Source of the DNA: Erythrophleum ivorense | Lineage: Eukaryota; Streptophyta; Magnoliopsida; Fabales; Fabaceae | Direction of reading: 5' to 3' | Length of the DNA stretch: 64,000 nt | Assembly: GCA_026724425.1 (NCBI GenBank) | Contig: JAIUCV010000007.1 | Span: forward strand, 22,287,286-22,351,285 | Part shown: in pieces, positions 36,052-47,734 of the stretch | Layout: every line of letters starts with the position of its first letter | Position numbering within the stretch: position 1 is the first letter of the stretch | Position numbers and translations under genes: made by a program | The notes under the pieces: generated by a model | Databases searched by the model: none | What the model saw: the letters and a program-made list of their open reading frames with translations, nothing else | What the model was told of the DNA's origin: nothing

Positions 36052-36860
36052 GGGTATACATTTATTTATTTATTTACTTACATCATTATATGATAATTTT
36101 ATAGTGTCAAATAGGTTCTCAATCAACTATTATCTAGATATAATATATATTTGAAAGATTTGGCTTAGGGACCTTTTAGAAAGTTGTAAACATGGCCAAG
36201 ATACTTTGTAAATGGATATACGTTTTGTACCAATAATTGGAGCATTGGAAAGAAGACTATAAATAGTAGAGTTTGCATGAAAGGAATAGGAAAACATAGA
36301 GTGAATGACTATTTCAGCATTCTTAAAGACGTGGTTTAACCCAGTTACAATATCTAGGAGAGCATATTAAAATAAAATTAGTACTATTTTACTGTGATTG
36401 GTTTAACCCAATTATAAATTAAAGGATAAAGATACACAAAGATCATAGAATTATTGAAATTAAACATACAAGGAGGTATGGAAAATTTGATCCATTTGTA
36501 TTTGCAGAATAAACTATCCAAGTATATTATATATTATATCTTGAGAAAAGTGGAGATAAACTCAATTGGTGGATTGTCCTCAAAACTAGAGTAAGGAGTA
36601 TGGTGGATGATAGTAATACCTTAAAGTTGGCTTATCAATATGATAAGGCATATGTTAGTATAGTAGATAATAAGATATTATCTAGTACATTATTAGAGTA
36701 AGGAGAAATAGAAGAGGTAGATTTGCATATAGATTTATTAGTTGAAGATGTAAATATTTAGATTGATATGCAAGATGAAGCCACTAACAAAGACGAAGAT
36801 GAAAATGAAAAAAAATAATGATCACGATAAAGATAATGATAAAGAAGATGAACAATCATT
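34130..36860 (+). pseudogene. CACTA transposase, TNP2 core to C-terminus
   Basis: This continues the split gene. TNP2 core motifs are PPELCMTT, IHGPQNPKVKIDVFLQPLID, FLAYGMLLRWST, and NLDVMHIAKK around 34845-34880 (family form HNLDVMHIEKN). A DUF4218-like domain follows at about 35050-35650, with LKVDD, ILYTLEKIFPLGFFDSMEYL, PIHLPF, then RWMYPF and GSICEAYLSQET. A DUF4216-like region is at about 36160-36600 (VVNMARYFVNGYTFCTN, KTINSRVCMKG, YGKFDPFVFAE). An acidic Asp/Glu-rich tail ends near 36815. Stops and frameshifts occur throughout. The full domain order shows it was once a complete autonomous-type gene. Confidence 0.85.
36023..36078. repeat. (TTTA)n microsatellite
   Basis: Two runs of ATTT repeats are separated by GGGTATAC. 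It lies between the DUF4218 and DUF4216 parts of the CACTA pseudogene, probably in a former intron. Confidence 0.9.
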
Positions 36861-37557
36861 GAATGAAAGGTATTTTATTAAATACTAAATTATTTGAATA
36901 TTTTTAACATTATTATGCAATAGATATAATTTTTTATCATTTTATTGTTTATTAATGAAATTGTATAAATATATGTATATATATTATATTTAATGAAATT
37001 TTATAAATATAATTTTATATTGTATAAATATAGTTTTTTCTTCTTTTAAATTTAGTTGAGCCTTTTTTAGTTTTATACTATAAGATACAAAATATTTTCA
37101 TTAATATTAATATATTATGAATTTTATAATAAATGATTTTTAACTTACTTTACTAGTTTTATTTTTTTCCTTAATTTTTTTAATTTATATTATTCACAAA
37201 AAATTATTAAATAAAAATAATAAAATATATGTCATCAATAAAGGTAAAAAATTATGTTAAAATAATAAATTTAGGTATCATTGATTTATTTTAATTTTTC
37301 AAGATATTATTTTATGTTAATTTATTTTAAAACATTTTTATAATATGCATAAATTAAATAAAATTAAATAAATTATTATACCCACATATATATGTTTAAT
37401 AATATAATATTAATAAAGTACAAAATAACTTATTAATATTTACAAATTTTTAATTAATTATATATTTTAAATATATATTTTGATATTTATATAACTATAT
37501 ATAAATTATAATTTTATAAATATAATATAAATTAAAAAATATTTATGAAGGACACTC
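36861..37557. other. Very AT-rich 3' flank of CACTA gene
   Basis: No feature is supported beyond extreme AT content with short A/T palindromes. Confidence 0.4.
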
Positions 37558-37940
37558 TTCACCTGAAGGGTATCCTCGCGTGAACCCTTCACTTGAATAG
37601 TTTAGATGATAAATGATAGTTTTTATTTTAAAAAAATAAAGATAAAAGATATCTTTATGTGAAGATGTTTGAAAAAAATAAATTTTTGATTTTTTATATT
37701 ATATATGTATATATTGTATCTTCTTCTTGTCCTTCACCATTCAAAAGGGTAACTTCAATATTCTAAAGTGTGTTTGTCCTTCACCTTTCACATGAAAGGT
37801 TTAGATGATAAATAACATATATATATATATATATATATTCATTTAGAAGATAAAGATAAAAGACATCTTCACATGAAGATATTTGGAAAAAATAAATTTT
37901 TGATTTTTATATTATATATATATATTCTATATCTTCTTCA
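37558..37940. repeat. ~200-bp direct duplication with CTTCAC boxes
   Basis: Landmarks repeat with a 199-bp offset: TTTAGATGATAAAT at 37601 and 37800, AAAGATAAAAGA boxes, TTCACATGAAGAT-like boxes, and GAAAAAAATAAATTTTTGAT. The two copies have diverged. Each contains CACATGAAAG or CCTGAAGG short inverted motifs. It may be the subterminal repeat zone of a DNA transposon. Confidence 0.6.
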
Positions 37941-40110
37941 TTTATTTTCAATCTTCATATTCATATTTCTTTTATACTCTTCTTGTCTTATTTTCTCCCT
38001 CATTTTCTCTTATTTTTCAAAGGTAAGTCATACTCTTACTTGTTACTCTTATTTAACTTTATTGTTATAATATGTATTAGATTAAATGCTTTATGGCTAA
38101 GTATATATCAAACCAAATGATCGATATGAAACAACGAGTCAAGTTATGATACCTACACAATGAGGTGACATGAATGAGAGACTTTATTTATGCCTATAGA
38201 TAATTTTTATACATGGATAGGTAGATATAAAATAAATTACTAATATTTATATTTTTTTTATATGCCCAACTGGATTATGAGGGAAGCTTGGGGATGAAGA
38301 AACACGTGAGAAGGCCATAGGTAGAGCACGTGAAGGATAGGAGAAGCATCGAGTTTTTGGTGGGGTCTAGCACACGAAGAAGGGGCTTTTGGAAAAAGCA
38401 AAAAACATAGAACAAAAGAAGGAGGCTGGGGTAGAGAGCAAAAGGAAAGCATGAGCATGCTCCAGAGATGTGAATATTCCTCTTCCATTAAGCTCGAGAA
38501 TGATGGCTTCTTCCATTCATTTTCCTCTATCCATCTCCTCTATGGAAGCTTGAATTTACTTGGGTAGCTAGCTGAGAATGTGACTTCCATAGATTAAGGT
38601 TTGAGCCCCAAGATTCATCCCCAATTTGACTAATTTCTCTTATCATTATCCTTTACTTTTAGCATTAATTTCCTTGTTTAATTCGGCTAGGTTTAGCTTG
38701 TTAAATAGAGATTTTGATGGCTGATTGTATTGGATTCAATTGCTCTATAATTTTGATTGTAATTTTACATTTGGAGATTTATTTTGAAGCCTAAGTGTTT
38801 GTAGAAATTCCAAACTTAATGGTTTTCCAATTTGCTAGTTAATTCCTCTTGTTTTTAGGATATTTAGTGCAATAACCATTGTATTAAGTGGCTGGACTTT
38901 TATGTGATGTTTGTACTTGAGAAAATCTTTAATCTAATTAGTTGATTAGCATCTTTAAGTGAATTTTTTAGTGACTTTAATGAGCATTTAGGTACTATTT
39001 GGTATATTCTTATTCCTAACTCAAATGGTTAATTTTTCATGGTTCTTTGTGGTTACGAATTCCTTGATAACTAGTAATTTGAGTCTTGGATGGTAATTCA
39101 AGAATCTTTATAAAGAATACACTAAGAAGTAAGAAGTTAAGTTCAAGTTTTGGTATACTAAAAGGAAGTAAGGATAATTGAATTCTAGGAAGTTCATTCA
39201 AAAGCTAGTTACCACTCTTTGCCTAATTTGTTTCCATCACTTAATTCTAAGTTTTTAGTTATTGTTATTTTTTGTTAATTTTAGTAAGAGAACCATTCCA
39301 TAGATAATTAGAAGTAAACTTCTTTGAAAATGATCTAAGTTATGCCACTAGTTACAATTCTTTACTCAACCTAATTTATTTAAGGTTGCTCGACACAACC
39401 ATTAATTACCTAGATATCTATCTCCACTATATCATTACATCACAAAAGAACCAATCAATAATCATTTATAATCAATAAATCATAAAAGATAATATACTTA
39501 TATATTTCATATAAATATTATACTTACCTCGACAAGTTGAGATGAATAAAATCTCTATTTCAAACTAATTTTCCATTTGAACAGTGTTGGAAAAATTTAA
39601 GAAAGAAAATAGGATCGAGAAATTCTAAGGAAAAAAATGAGAACAGATTTATATGTGAGAAGAGAATTATGCGAAAAAAGAGATAAATATGATTTTGGTT
39701 TATATAAGTAAACTTTTTCCAACCATCCTTTTTTGGTTCAACGGTTATTTTTATTTCAACAGTCATTTTTTTAACAACTTTGGCTATTTTTTCAATGGCT
39801 ATCAACAATCCTTTTATTTCATCTCTTTATAAAAAATATATTTATGTAACGTAAATAAATTTTTCATATATAAAATACAAATTCTTTTTATATATAAGAT
39901 ATAAAAAATTTTGAACACATCGATGATCTCTAATAATAATTTTATTCCCTTACTATATTCTTTATATTTATTTGTACATTTATTAAAATTATAATTATTA
40001 ATAACATTTGAATATTTTAATTATTAATATTTATATATATTTTTTAAGAAGATAGAAAAAAATATGTAACAAATAAAAGGTTTACCACATTTTTTAAAGG
40101 AAAAACAAAA
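37941..40110. other. Unassigned region, leader-like stretch at 38250-38640
   Basis: A locally GC-richer stretch at ~38260-38640 is purine-rich and then CT-rich, reminiscent of a retrotransposon or gene leader. No termini or protein motifs were found. Minus-strand frames at 38258-38488 and 39560-39808 carry no recognisable domain. Confidence 0.35.
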
Positions 40111-40114
40111 CAAG

Positions 40115-40180
40115 CATTGTGGCTCAACGGGTAGATGATGTGCATGTAAAGTTGATGTCAAAGGAAGTGCATTTTGTAGT
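40115..40180 (+). other. Possible tRNA-like (SINE head) A-box
   Basis: TGGCTCAACGGGTAGA resembles the internal A box of tRNA-derived SINEs. A possible, badly decayed B box (GTTGATGTC) follows ~30 nt later. No cloverleaf or 3' tail was found, so this is weak. Confidence 0.2.
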
Positions 40181-42449
40181 AGTTTTTAGAGGAATAAATT
40201 AACTTGGAATGGGAGATGAAGCTTCCAAATATGATCCCAAGGCACAAATGACAAAGATATAGTAGATATTGAATTATTGGTCAATAACTAATAACCATTC
40301 ATTATTGTATACTTACTACAAATATTACTAGTCCAAATTAATTTATCCTATTGACCAGTAACAAAAAATGACATTTTGGCAATTTGACATACTAGTATTA
40401 GGGAATATAACTATGTAATCGATGACACATTCTGACATTGTTAATCATATAAATCAAGATGAACTGCTGTAATAAATATCAAAGATGAACTTGATTACAT
40501 CGGCCATCAAAGGTAACTATTAAGAGAAATAGTTTTACCATCCCCAACCTAACATTAAAGGTTATTAGAAATAAGAAAGAAAATTTGCTTTTCAAATACC
40601 CTTCCATATCCAAGACATAGCTGAATGAGTGTTCAACTTGTCCAATGAATCTACTTTATTTACATAAATAGAAAACTTTTCTCTCCACTAATATAAACTA
40701 AATCAATTGGCTAATTATGATATGCGCATTAAGTTACAAGCTTTAGTGAGCACAACAAATTAGCAAACCACAACAGACTATATATAATCCAACTTAAAGT
40801 CTTTAAGCTTGATGCTATAAGTATATTTACTCATTATAGATAACTAACATAGCTTAATTGACTATGCATTTTTATTCTTCAAAGATATAGACATTGTCAT
40901 TAAGCAAAATAACATTAGATTTATATAATGAACATGTACATAGTCCTTCAATGTTCAAGCACTCTATTAAATTTTGCATGACTTCTGGCTGAAAATAAGA
41001 GAAGAATTGCTGCTTCATTCTCTATTTAGGGGGATGAAGATGGGAGAAGAGATGGTGGGATGGGGTTTAGGGTTTAACAAAATATTAAATATTCCTACTG
41101 AAAAAGTATAAGATATATATGTAAATGTATGTATGTATGTATGTATGTATGTATGTATGTATGTATGTATGTATGTATGCATGTATTGGGTACAAATGAA
41201 ATATTAAGTTTTAGGAATAACAAGAAGAGGAAGGAGTGGAATTTATATGGATCGAACAAGGTTTTTGAGCTACAATGATAAGGAAAAATTTAGGTACATT
41301 TTTTGTATATTTGTTATTAGATTTTCTAATAAAAATATAATAAGCATATGATTTTTGCAAATAAATATATACTCTTTCTAACTTAACATTACATGATTAG
41401 ATCTTTAACGAATTTTTATACATGTTACATTTTTATTGAAGTACTTAATTCCTCAAATAGAAAAAAACTAAGTCTAAATTTAGTCTAATTAATTATTAAT
41501 GCTATTACATATTACTTTTGGCACTTGATCACTTGAAAAAAAAAACTTGCAAAAATTTCAGGCCCGAGCATGGCTCGATATTGATCATATAAAAATGGGC
41601 TCAGGCCTAATCCATTTAAAAATAGGCCAAGCTCAATTTGACCTTTTTTTATAAAAAAAAATTACTAATTTATGAATATGCCAATTCATTATGCTTTGTA
41701 GATATGAGGAAAGTTTTTCAAAATATGTCATTTGGATATTAATGAGCAAGTATATCTCTACATCCCAAGAAATAATGTTATATATCACCTGAAGGCCATG
41801 TCCATCAAGTAATGTGAATCATGTGATTGTTGTTTTCAAAAATAATTAATATTATTAATTTAGCAACTAGTTTAGCATAGCATGATAGATATAGCCTTAT
41901 GTTATATTTTAAAGTGAACTCTTTTAATCAATTTAGCCTTATTTAAATTAGATTTCCTTTCTTTGATGGTGGTTAATTCTTACATATTACACATAGGTCA
42001 AAAGTATTTGTATCATTAGATATGTTAGAGAAAATAGTGTTGAAGAATCTTATATTTGACTAATACAACAAGTGAAAACTCAATTATAAATAAATGCCAA
42101 TTGATTGATATCTCTCATTCTTTATGGAATTTAAATTTTATCATCTTAAAAAGTTATGATGTCTTTTTAACCCATCATCATCTTAAAACTTCTGATCTCT
42201 TTAGTCACATTAACCATATATTAGTATATATAATTTCATATTATATTCAAGTAACTTTAAGAGTCAGGGATAGGCCCATTTCACTCCCCAAGTAGTAGAT
42301 AATGAGCAGTAGGAAGTTGAACAAGACATATGAAAGCTATTTTATTCTTATTTTGAAATGAAAAAATTAAATTAAACATGAATTAACATGTTTTTATGGA
42401 CATATCAAGCTTGTCTTTAAATAGAATGCAGTAGAATGACAGAGAGAAA
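40181..42449. other. AT-rich region, unassigned
   Basis: No gene is supported. A GGGCTCAGGCCTAATCC stretch near 41597 resembles a GC-richer island seen in plant transposons but has no termini. A 79-codon frame at 42056-42295 has no recognisable motif. Confidence 0.35.
41120..41180. repeat. (TATG)n microsatellite
   Basis: About 15 near-perfect tetranucleotide units (GTAT/ATGT phase) with one TATGCATG interruption near the end. Confidence 0.95.
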
Positions 42450-42927
42450 GTGCTCCTCCTTCTTATTGGAACTAGAGGTTATGAGCTTCGTACTTATTAC
42501 CATGTTTATGGATTAAAGGCATGTTTAGTTTCTTCCTAGCGTTTTGGGTCAGGGGTTTTTAGGTGTGTAGGTGTACATTAGAATACTTGGTGAGGCTTTT
42601 TTTAAGTTGTTTCCTTTTACTGTTGTTACGATTTTCTTCATAGTTTGTGTTCAGCTCTCGATGGCCTTTGTGTTTCTAGTGTTCTGGTGTTGTGGATTGG
42701 GGAAGAGGCTATTCCATGTGGTGTATCAACAATATAGGTTTTCAAGGGGCTATCGATGGTTGACAAGTAGTAAAACTAGTTATGACACAATGAACTCTAA
42801 TTTTAGTGGTGTTAGTTCAGCTGGTTGTGGTAACTCTTGCTTTCAACTACTAAAATAGGTGCCTTATGTTCACTTTGATACTTCATTGGTTAGTTCGTCC
42901 TGTTAGTTGGGGGCACTGTTTGTTGGG
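42450..42927 (+). mobile_element. LINE, probable 5' region
   Basis: This sequence lies directly left of the solo LTR at 42928-52581. It is continuous with the LINE ORF1 segment at 52587 once the insertion and one TTGGG copy are removed. It is GC-richer than its left flank. A 95-codon frame at 42571-42858 has no recognisable domain. I infer the LINE 5' untranslated region or early ORF1 from position only; the exact 5' end is not visible. Confidence 0.45.
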
Positions 42928-43023
42928 TGTAATACCTTGAAATTAATTAAGACTAATTATGATGATTAGAAAGTTGACGTGACTTAATTAGCAAAATCAA
43001 TTAAGAGAGATTTCTACTTAATC

Positions 43024-46000
43024 TGTAACATCCAGTCTCTTCGTAAACATGAGAAACACGATATTTGGTTTCTCTGTAAACATCAGAAATGGGCCATATA
43101 TAAAAAGAAGTCCCTGAAATAGAAGGAATTGGGGCTAACTAAAATTATGATAACATTTTAAATATTAGAAAATGAGGATTTCAGGTTTAAGATGCCTAAA
43201 AACCAAAGCCAGAAAAACTTAGAAAATTTGCTGAAGGAAATAGGGGCATTTTTATAATTTTTGAAAAATTTGGAAAACTAATAGGAGGGCTTTTTAAATG
43301 AAAAATTTAAGCTTTCTGGGGTTCTCAGAGGCCCTGAATACCATAGAAACCCTTAGAATAGTTGAAACCCCTCCGGTGAGTGATTTCAGCTGTCGGTTGA
43401 CTGAAATTTTGACTGAACGGTTCGGAACGGTTTTAGATCCTTTTTTAGTGATTCCAAAGGCAATTCTTATGATTAAGAGCCTAAGGAATATGATGGAAAA
43501 GACAGATTTCAAAAAGGATTTGATATGAGTCTAAAATGTAAAAGCCAAGAAAAGGGACTAAAATACAAAAGTAAAAAGTTACATAAAGTGACTTTTAGCT
43601 CCTTCTTATCCACATTCCAGCAGCTCCTCACTTCCACAATTTGTTTCTACCCCAAAAATAGAGAAGGAAGCCAGCTCTCTTGGGCACACAAGGAGAGGAG
43701 ATTTTGAAGAGAGAAAAAGCAAAGAAAAGGTAAGAAAAGTGTGGAATTTTATGCTCTTCCCTTGAGTAAACTTGTTCCTCTCATCCTCCTCTTCATTTCT
43801 ATGGTTTCATTAATGGATTTGGTGATGTTTTGAGTCTGGTCAAGAGGATGAATAACAGAATTTGAAGGAGAGGAACTTACCCCTTGGAAGAGCACTTGAG
43901 AAAAGCTAGGAAATCAAGGTAAGTTGTTATCTTCCATGCTTCTTCTTCCTTTCTCCTCCTTGTGATAATTTCATCCCATATAGAGCCTAATAAAAGGGAG
44001 ATGAATTCTAGTCCTAGCAAGGGAGATTCATAGATTTTGGAGTGTGAGAAGCAAGTAGGTGCAAAGAAATCAAAGAAAGAAGCATGAAAACACAAGATAG
44101 AAAAGTGAGGGATTCATGGAGACATTGTGAAATCTGTTTTGATCCATGAATTCCCTAGCTTAGATGAGTGTTTTCTTGAGTTCCTAAGATCCCTAAAGAC
44201 CTCCCCACACACCTCTTCCATCAAGAAAACAAAGCAAACCCATTACTTCCCTTTTTCATGTGTCATTTCGGCCTAGGGCAGAACTATAGGTTAGGGAGAG
44301 TTTTAATTTGTTCCAAGCTTAGTTTTTAGTCGTATATAATGGAAGAGGATGAGAGGAAGCCTTGGAAAAAATTTAGAACTCATAGAAAGTGATTTGGTGC
44401 CTTAGGTTCCATATTATGACCTAAACAAGCAACATGGTGCTAGGCCTTTTTCTTAATGATATGATGACTCCAAGAGGTTTAAAAGGAGTCAAGAATCATA
44501 ATTGAAAAGAAAGAATGAGGCCTAGAAGTCATTTGATGGGTGTTGCTTCATTAGGTATGATTATGGACCATAATGGAGTCTATAGAGCAATTTAGTATTT
44601 TATCAAGTGATGTAGCCTTAAAATATGTTTCATGGACCTAATTGGCTCTCATAAATTGTATCTAGACCAAGAGAAACTATCTCCACCAAATTGTGGGTGT
44701 GTGGCAGAAAGAGAAGACTTGAAAGCTAAGGAAAAAGTGTGTGAAATTGTGCAAAGTAGCTCTCTCCACCTTCTCTCATGAATGGATGTGTGTTTAGCTT
44801 GTTTTAAAATGTGTGTATGTATTTTTTCAAGCCATGAAAAGTATGCTAGCATGATCTTGTTTGCCATGATTTCATGATGTCATGTTATGTTTTCAAGTGA
44901 ATGTATGATGTTTCTTGAGTTTGCTTGAGTGTGGAGAGGCCAAGAACTCTTCACTACGGTAAAGATGAGCTAAGAACCCTTGAGCTTTGTTGAGACAAAG
45001 TAAAGAGTCTCCCAAAAACAAAGTGGGTTCCCAAAAGTATGGTTGAGTCCAAAGTGCTTAAAGAATGGGTGAGGCAAGTCCAAAATCTATGAGGAGAAGT
45101 GTGAGACCAATCCAAACACTTGGTGAGCTCTTGAATGATTTGTATAGCTTGTTCACATGCTAAACTTGCTTCTTGAATGCTTATGATTTGTATTATGTCC
45201 ATGCATGCATTTTTAAGGCTTGCACATATTATGTATGATTGAATGGGAGATGAGCTATTGGGATTCTTTGAATCTCATTCCCTCCTCTCCAATGATCTAA
45301 CATGCTAGGTGGACTAAGTAACTATAGTGAAGGGAGCCAACATCAATAAAGAAGGAAGAATGACAAGTTTATGTCTAGCTTTAGCTATTTTGAAACTATA
45401 ATTGTGTCTCTTGATATATATGATGTTTTAAATGTGTTATGAACCTTGAGACATGTATAAATATGCAATTATGTGATATTTATAATGATGGATATGATGT
45501 ATGAGCTCTAGAATACAATTTGAGTATGTAATGCCAAATTATGCAATTTGGAAGTTTGATGTAAATGTGCATAAGTGTGGGTGAGAAGGCCAAAATGAGA
45601 TGCATGAGATTTGGGACTATTTGGGCAGCTCACACAAGTCTTAAATGCACTTTTGGACTTGCCCAAAAGGTGCCAAGACCAAGGAAAATTCATTTGGCAA
45701 CTTTGGTACCCTATATGGAGCCAAAATTGATCATTATGGAACCCTATATCACTTTTTAGCCAAATGAATTAGTCTTAATCTGAGATTGGTCATGCAATTA
45801 GGTCTCATTGAGAGCTTTCAGGGAAGTTAAAGATCATAATTTTTGGAGGTCTAGAGAATATTTGATAATTTTTTAAAATTGAAAAAATTTATGTTTCTGG
45901 TTTGCTACACTATTCATTTGGTCGAAAATTAAACTCTATCACTTGAGGCCCAAATGATGTCCAATTGCCATGAAATATTATAAAAAGAAACTAGAAAATC

Positions 46001-46741
46001 ACAGTGACTTATGCCAACTAGAAGCACCTCATTTGGAGTCTAGAGAGGGAGATATGAATTTTTGAAATTTCTGTCCAGTATCAGTAAATTTGTCTGACCA
46101 AAAGTATTGTTCTATCGAATTCTGAGGTATGAGCTTGATGAACTGATCTGAAGATATTTTTTCTCTCTAGTTAACATCTATAGCTTTCCATATTGGTATC
46201 ATTTGCATGGATTATATTTTTTTGGAATTAATTAGATATTTTTGAAGTTCATATCAATAAACTGTAACAGCATCAGGATCCTGTCCGACCTCCAGACTAT
46301 TTCATGTGTCAAACGCTCTGGGTGTGGGATGTTATGACTTGTACATATTTTTAGCATAAATTATACATCCTAATATTTCCATAATGACCAATATTGCATG
46401 ATTTCTATTTTTCTAGAATTAGTTATGATTTTTCAAAATTTGTCCAGAAAAGAGGCCAATTCTGGCCGAGAATGAACTTCCATTTTCCATACTCCACTTC
46501 AGTTTCCATGAGTTGTGGGCATGATTTTGTGATGCAAAGGAGTTATATTATTGTAATTAAATATGGGAAAGTATAGCGTGTACCCATATGGCCCACAAAA
46601 GTCCGAAAAAAAAAATTTATACATAGAGGTAAGTAAGCAAGGAATGCCTTATTTTAATGTCATCTTCTCTTATTCTTGTGTAATTCATGGCATGAGATTT
46701 AGAAGTTGTATAAGACAAAGATAGAAATTTATGGTGTTACA
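43024..46741 (+). mobile_element. Nested solo LTR, R1 subgroup A
   Basis: It runs from TGTAACATCCAGTCTCTTCG to TATGGTGTTACA and is bounded by a perfect TAATC target duplication (43019-43023 and 46742-46746). It has no PBS or interior. Donor-like GGTAAG sites are at 43729 and 43918. The motif array is at ~44938-45115 and the box AAGCACCTCATTTGGAG at ~46021. This is the clearest intact reference copy of the LTR in the window. Confidence 0.92.
44938..45115 (+). repeat. ~30-bp tandem motif array in solo LTR
   Basis: Loose units with CCAAGAAC, CTAAGAAC, CCAAAAGT, CCAAAGTG, CCAAAATC and CCAAACAC cores start at about 44939, 44970, 44999, 45030, 45046, 45077 and 45110. It sits at the same LTR position as the array at 14514-14675 and is more diverged. 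Confidence 0.55.
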
Positions 46742-47734
46742 TAATCAGGGCCTTATGATTAGTTCAATTATGTTTGAGGCCTAATATCAAAGCCCAATTA
46801 TACCATTAGCTTGGTAGGAGAGCCCAATATGAACTTTCTTGTAAGCCCAACTTAAATTTTCTAGAAACCTAAAACTTATGAGTGAATTTAAGCGAGACAA
46901 GAACCCATTTAGCCTTAGCCCAAACTTGGGGAAATGAGGCCAATTAGTTCTTGGGTTATTGGATCAACACACTCCATCTCTAACCAAAAAAAAAAATTCT
47001 GCAGCCCAAACCAATGAACCTTGGCCCAATTCTAAAAATAAATCAAACCATGGGTAATATTTGAGCCCTTAAGGCAACCTAAACCCACCATAAACCCTCC
47101 AACTTGTGGCCTAATAAATTTCTACCATAATCTAAATATATTTTTGGGCCTTTAAATTAGCACACTCTCCCCAACCCCAAGAGTTTCTATAGCCCATCTT
47201 GCCTAGCACCAGCCCACTTAAAATAATGGGCCCATTGGACTAGCCCATCTTCACTAAAACCCTAAAAGGCCTTCTCTCCACCTATTTAGCTGCTAAAACA
47301 CTCATGTTCTGTAGAATAAGGAAGCCATTTTAGCACTTAAAAAGAAGGGCTAGGATTTTTCTACATTATTCCACCATTTCTCACTTCTAAGGGAAGATTT
47401 GGCCAAGAAAATCTATATAAAATATGTCCCCCTCATTCACCTCTTCATTTTAGTCTGATTAGTTTATGGTTTTGGGCATTTTCATCTTCTTCTTAAATAT
47501 GAAATTTGGTGTTTAGGTGACTCCTTGCAAGATTTTTGGAGTTAGAAGTTAGAGGGATGATTGGGTAAGTATTTCTCTTCCATTTTGTGTATTATTTTGT
47601 TGGAAAATGTCCCTAAAGATTGATTTTCATAATAGGTTCTGTTATTGTGTGAAATTACAAGGAGATAAAGGTGAAACATTAAAATTTCTAGGCTTGATGA
47701 CTTAAGTCTGAATTTTGAAATGACCCATAGTGTG
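46742..47734 (+). other. Promoter-like part of the second-family LTR
   Basis: This is the middle segment of the host LTR between its two nested insertions. It is rich in GCCCAA repeats (about ten between 46790 and 47240). A TATATAAA box at ~47413 is followed by a CT-rich stretch and a splice-donor-like GGTAAG near 47564. This looks like an LTR promoter and leader on the + strand. Confidence 0.5.

Noticed and set aside
42571..42858. 95-codon frame with a hydrophobic start as a membrane protein gene
   Set aside because: It lies in probable LINE leader sequence and has no recognisable domain or supporting signals.
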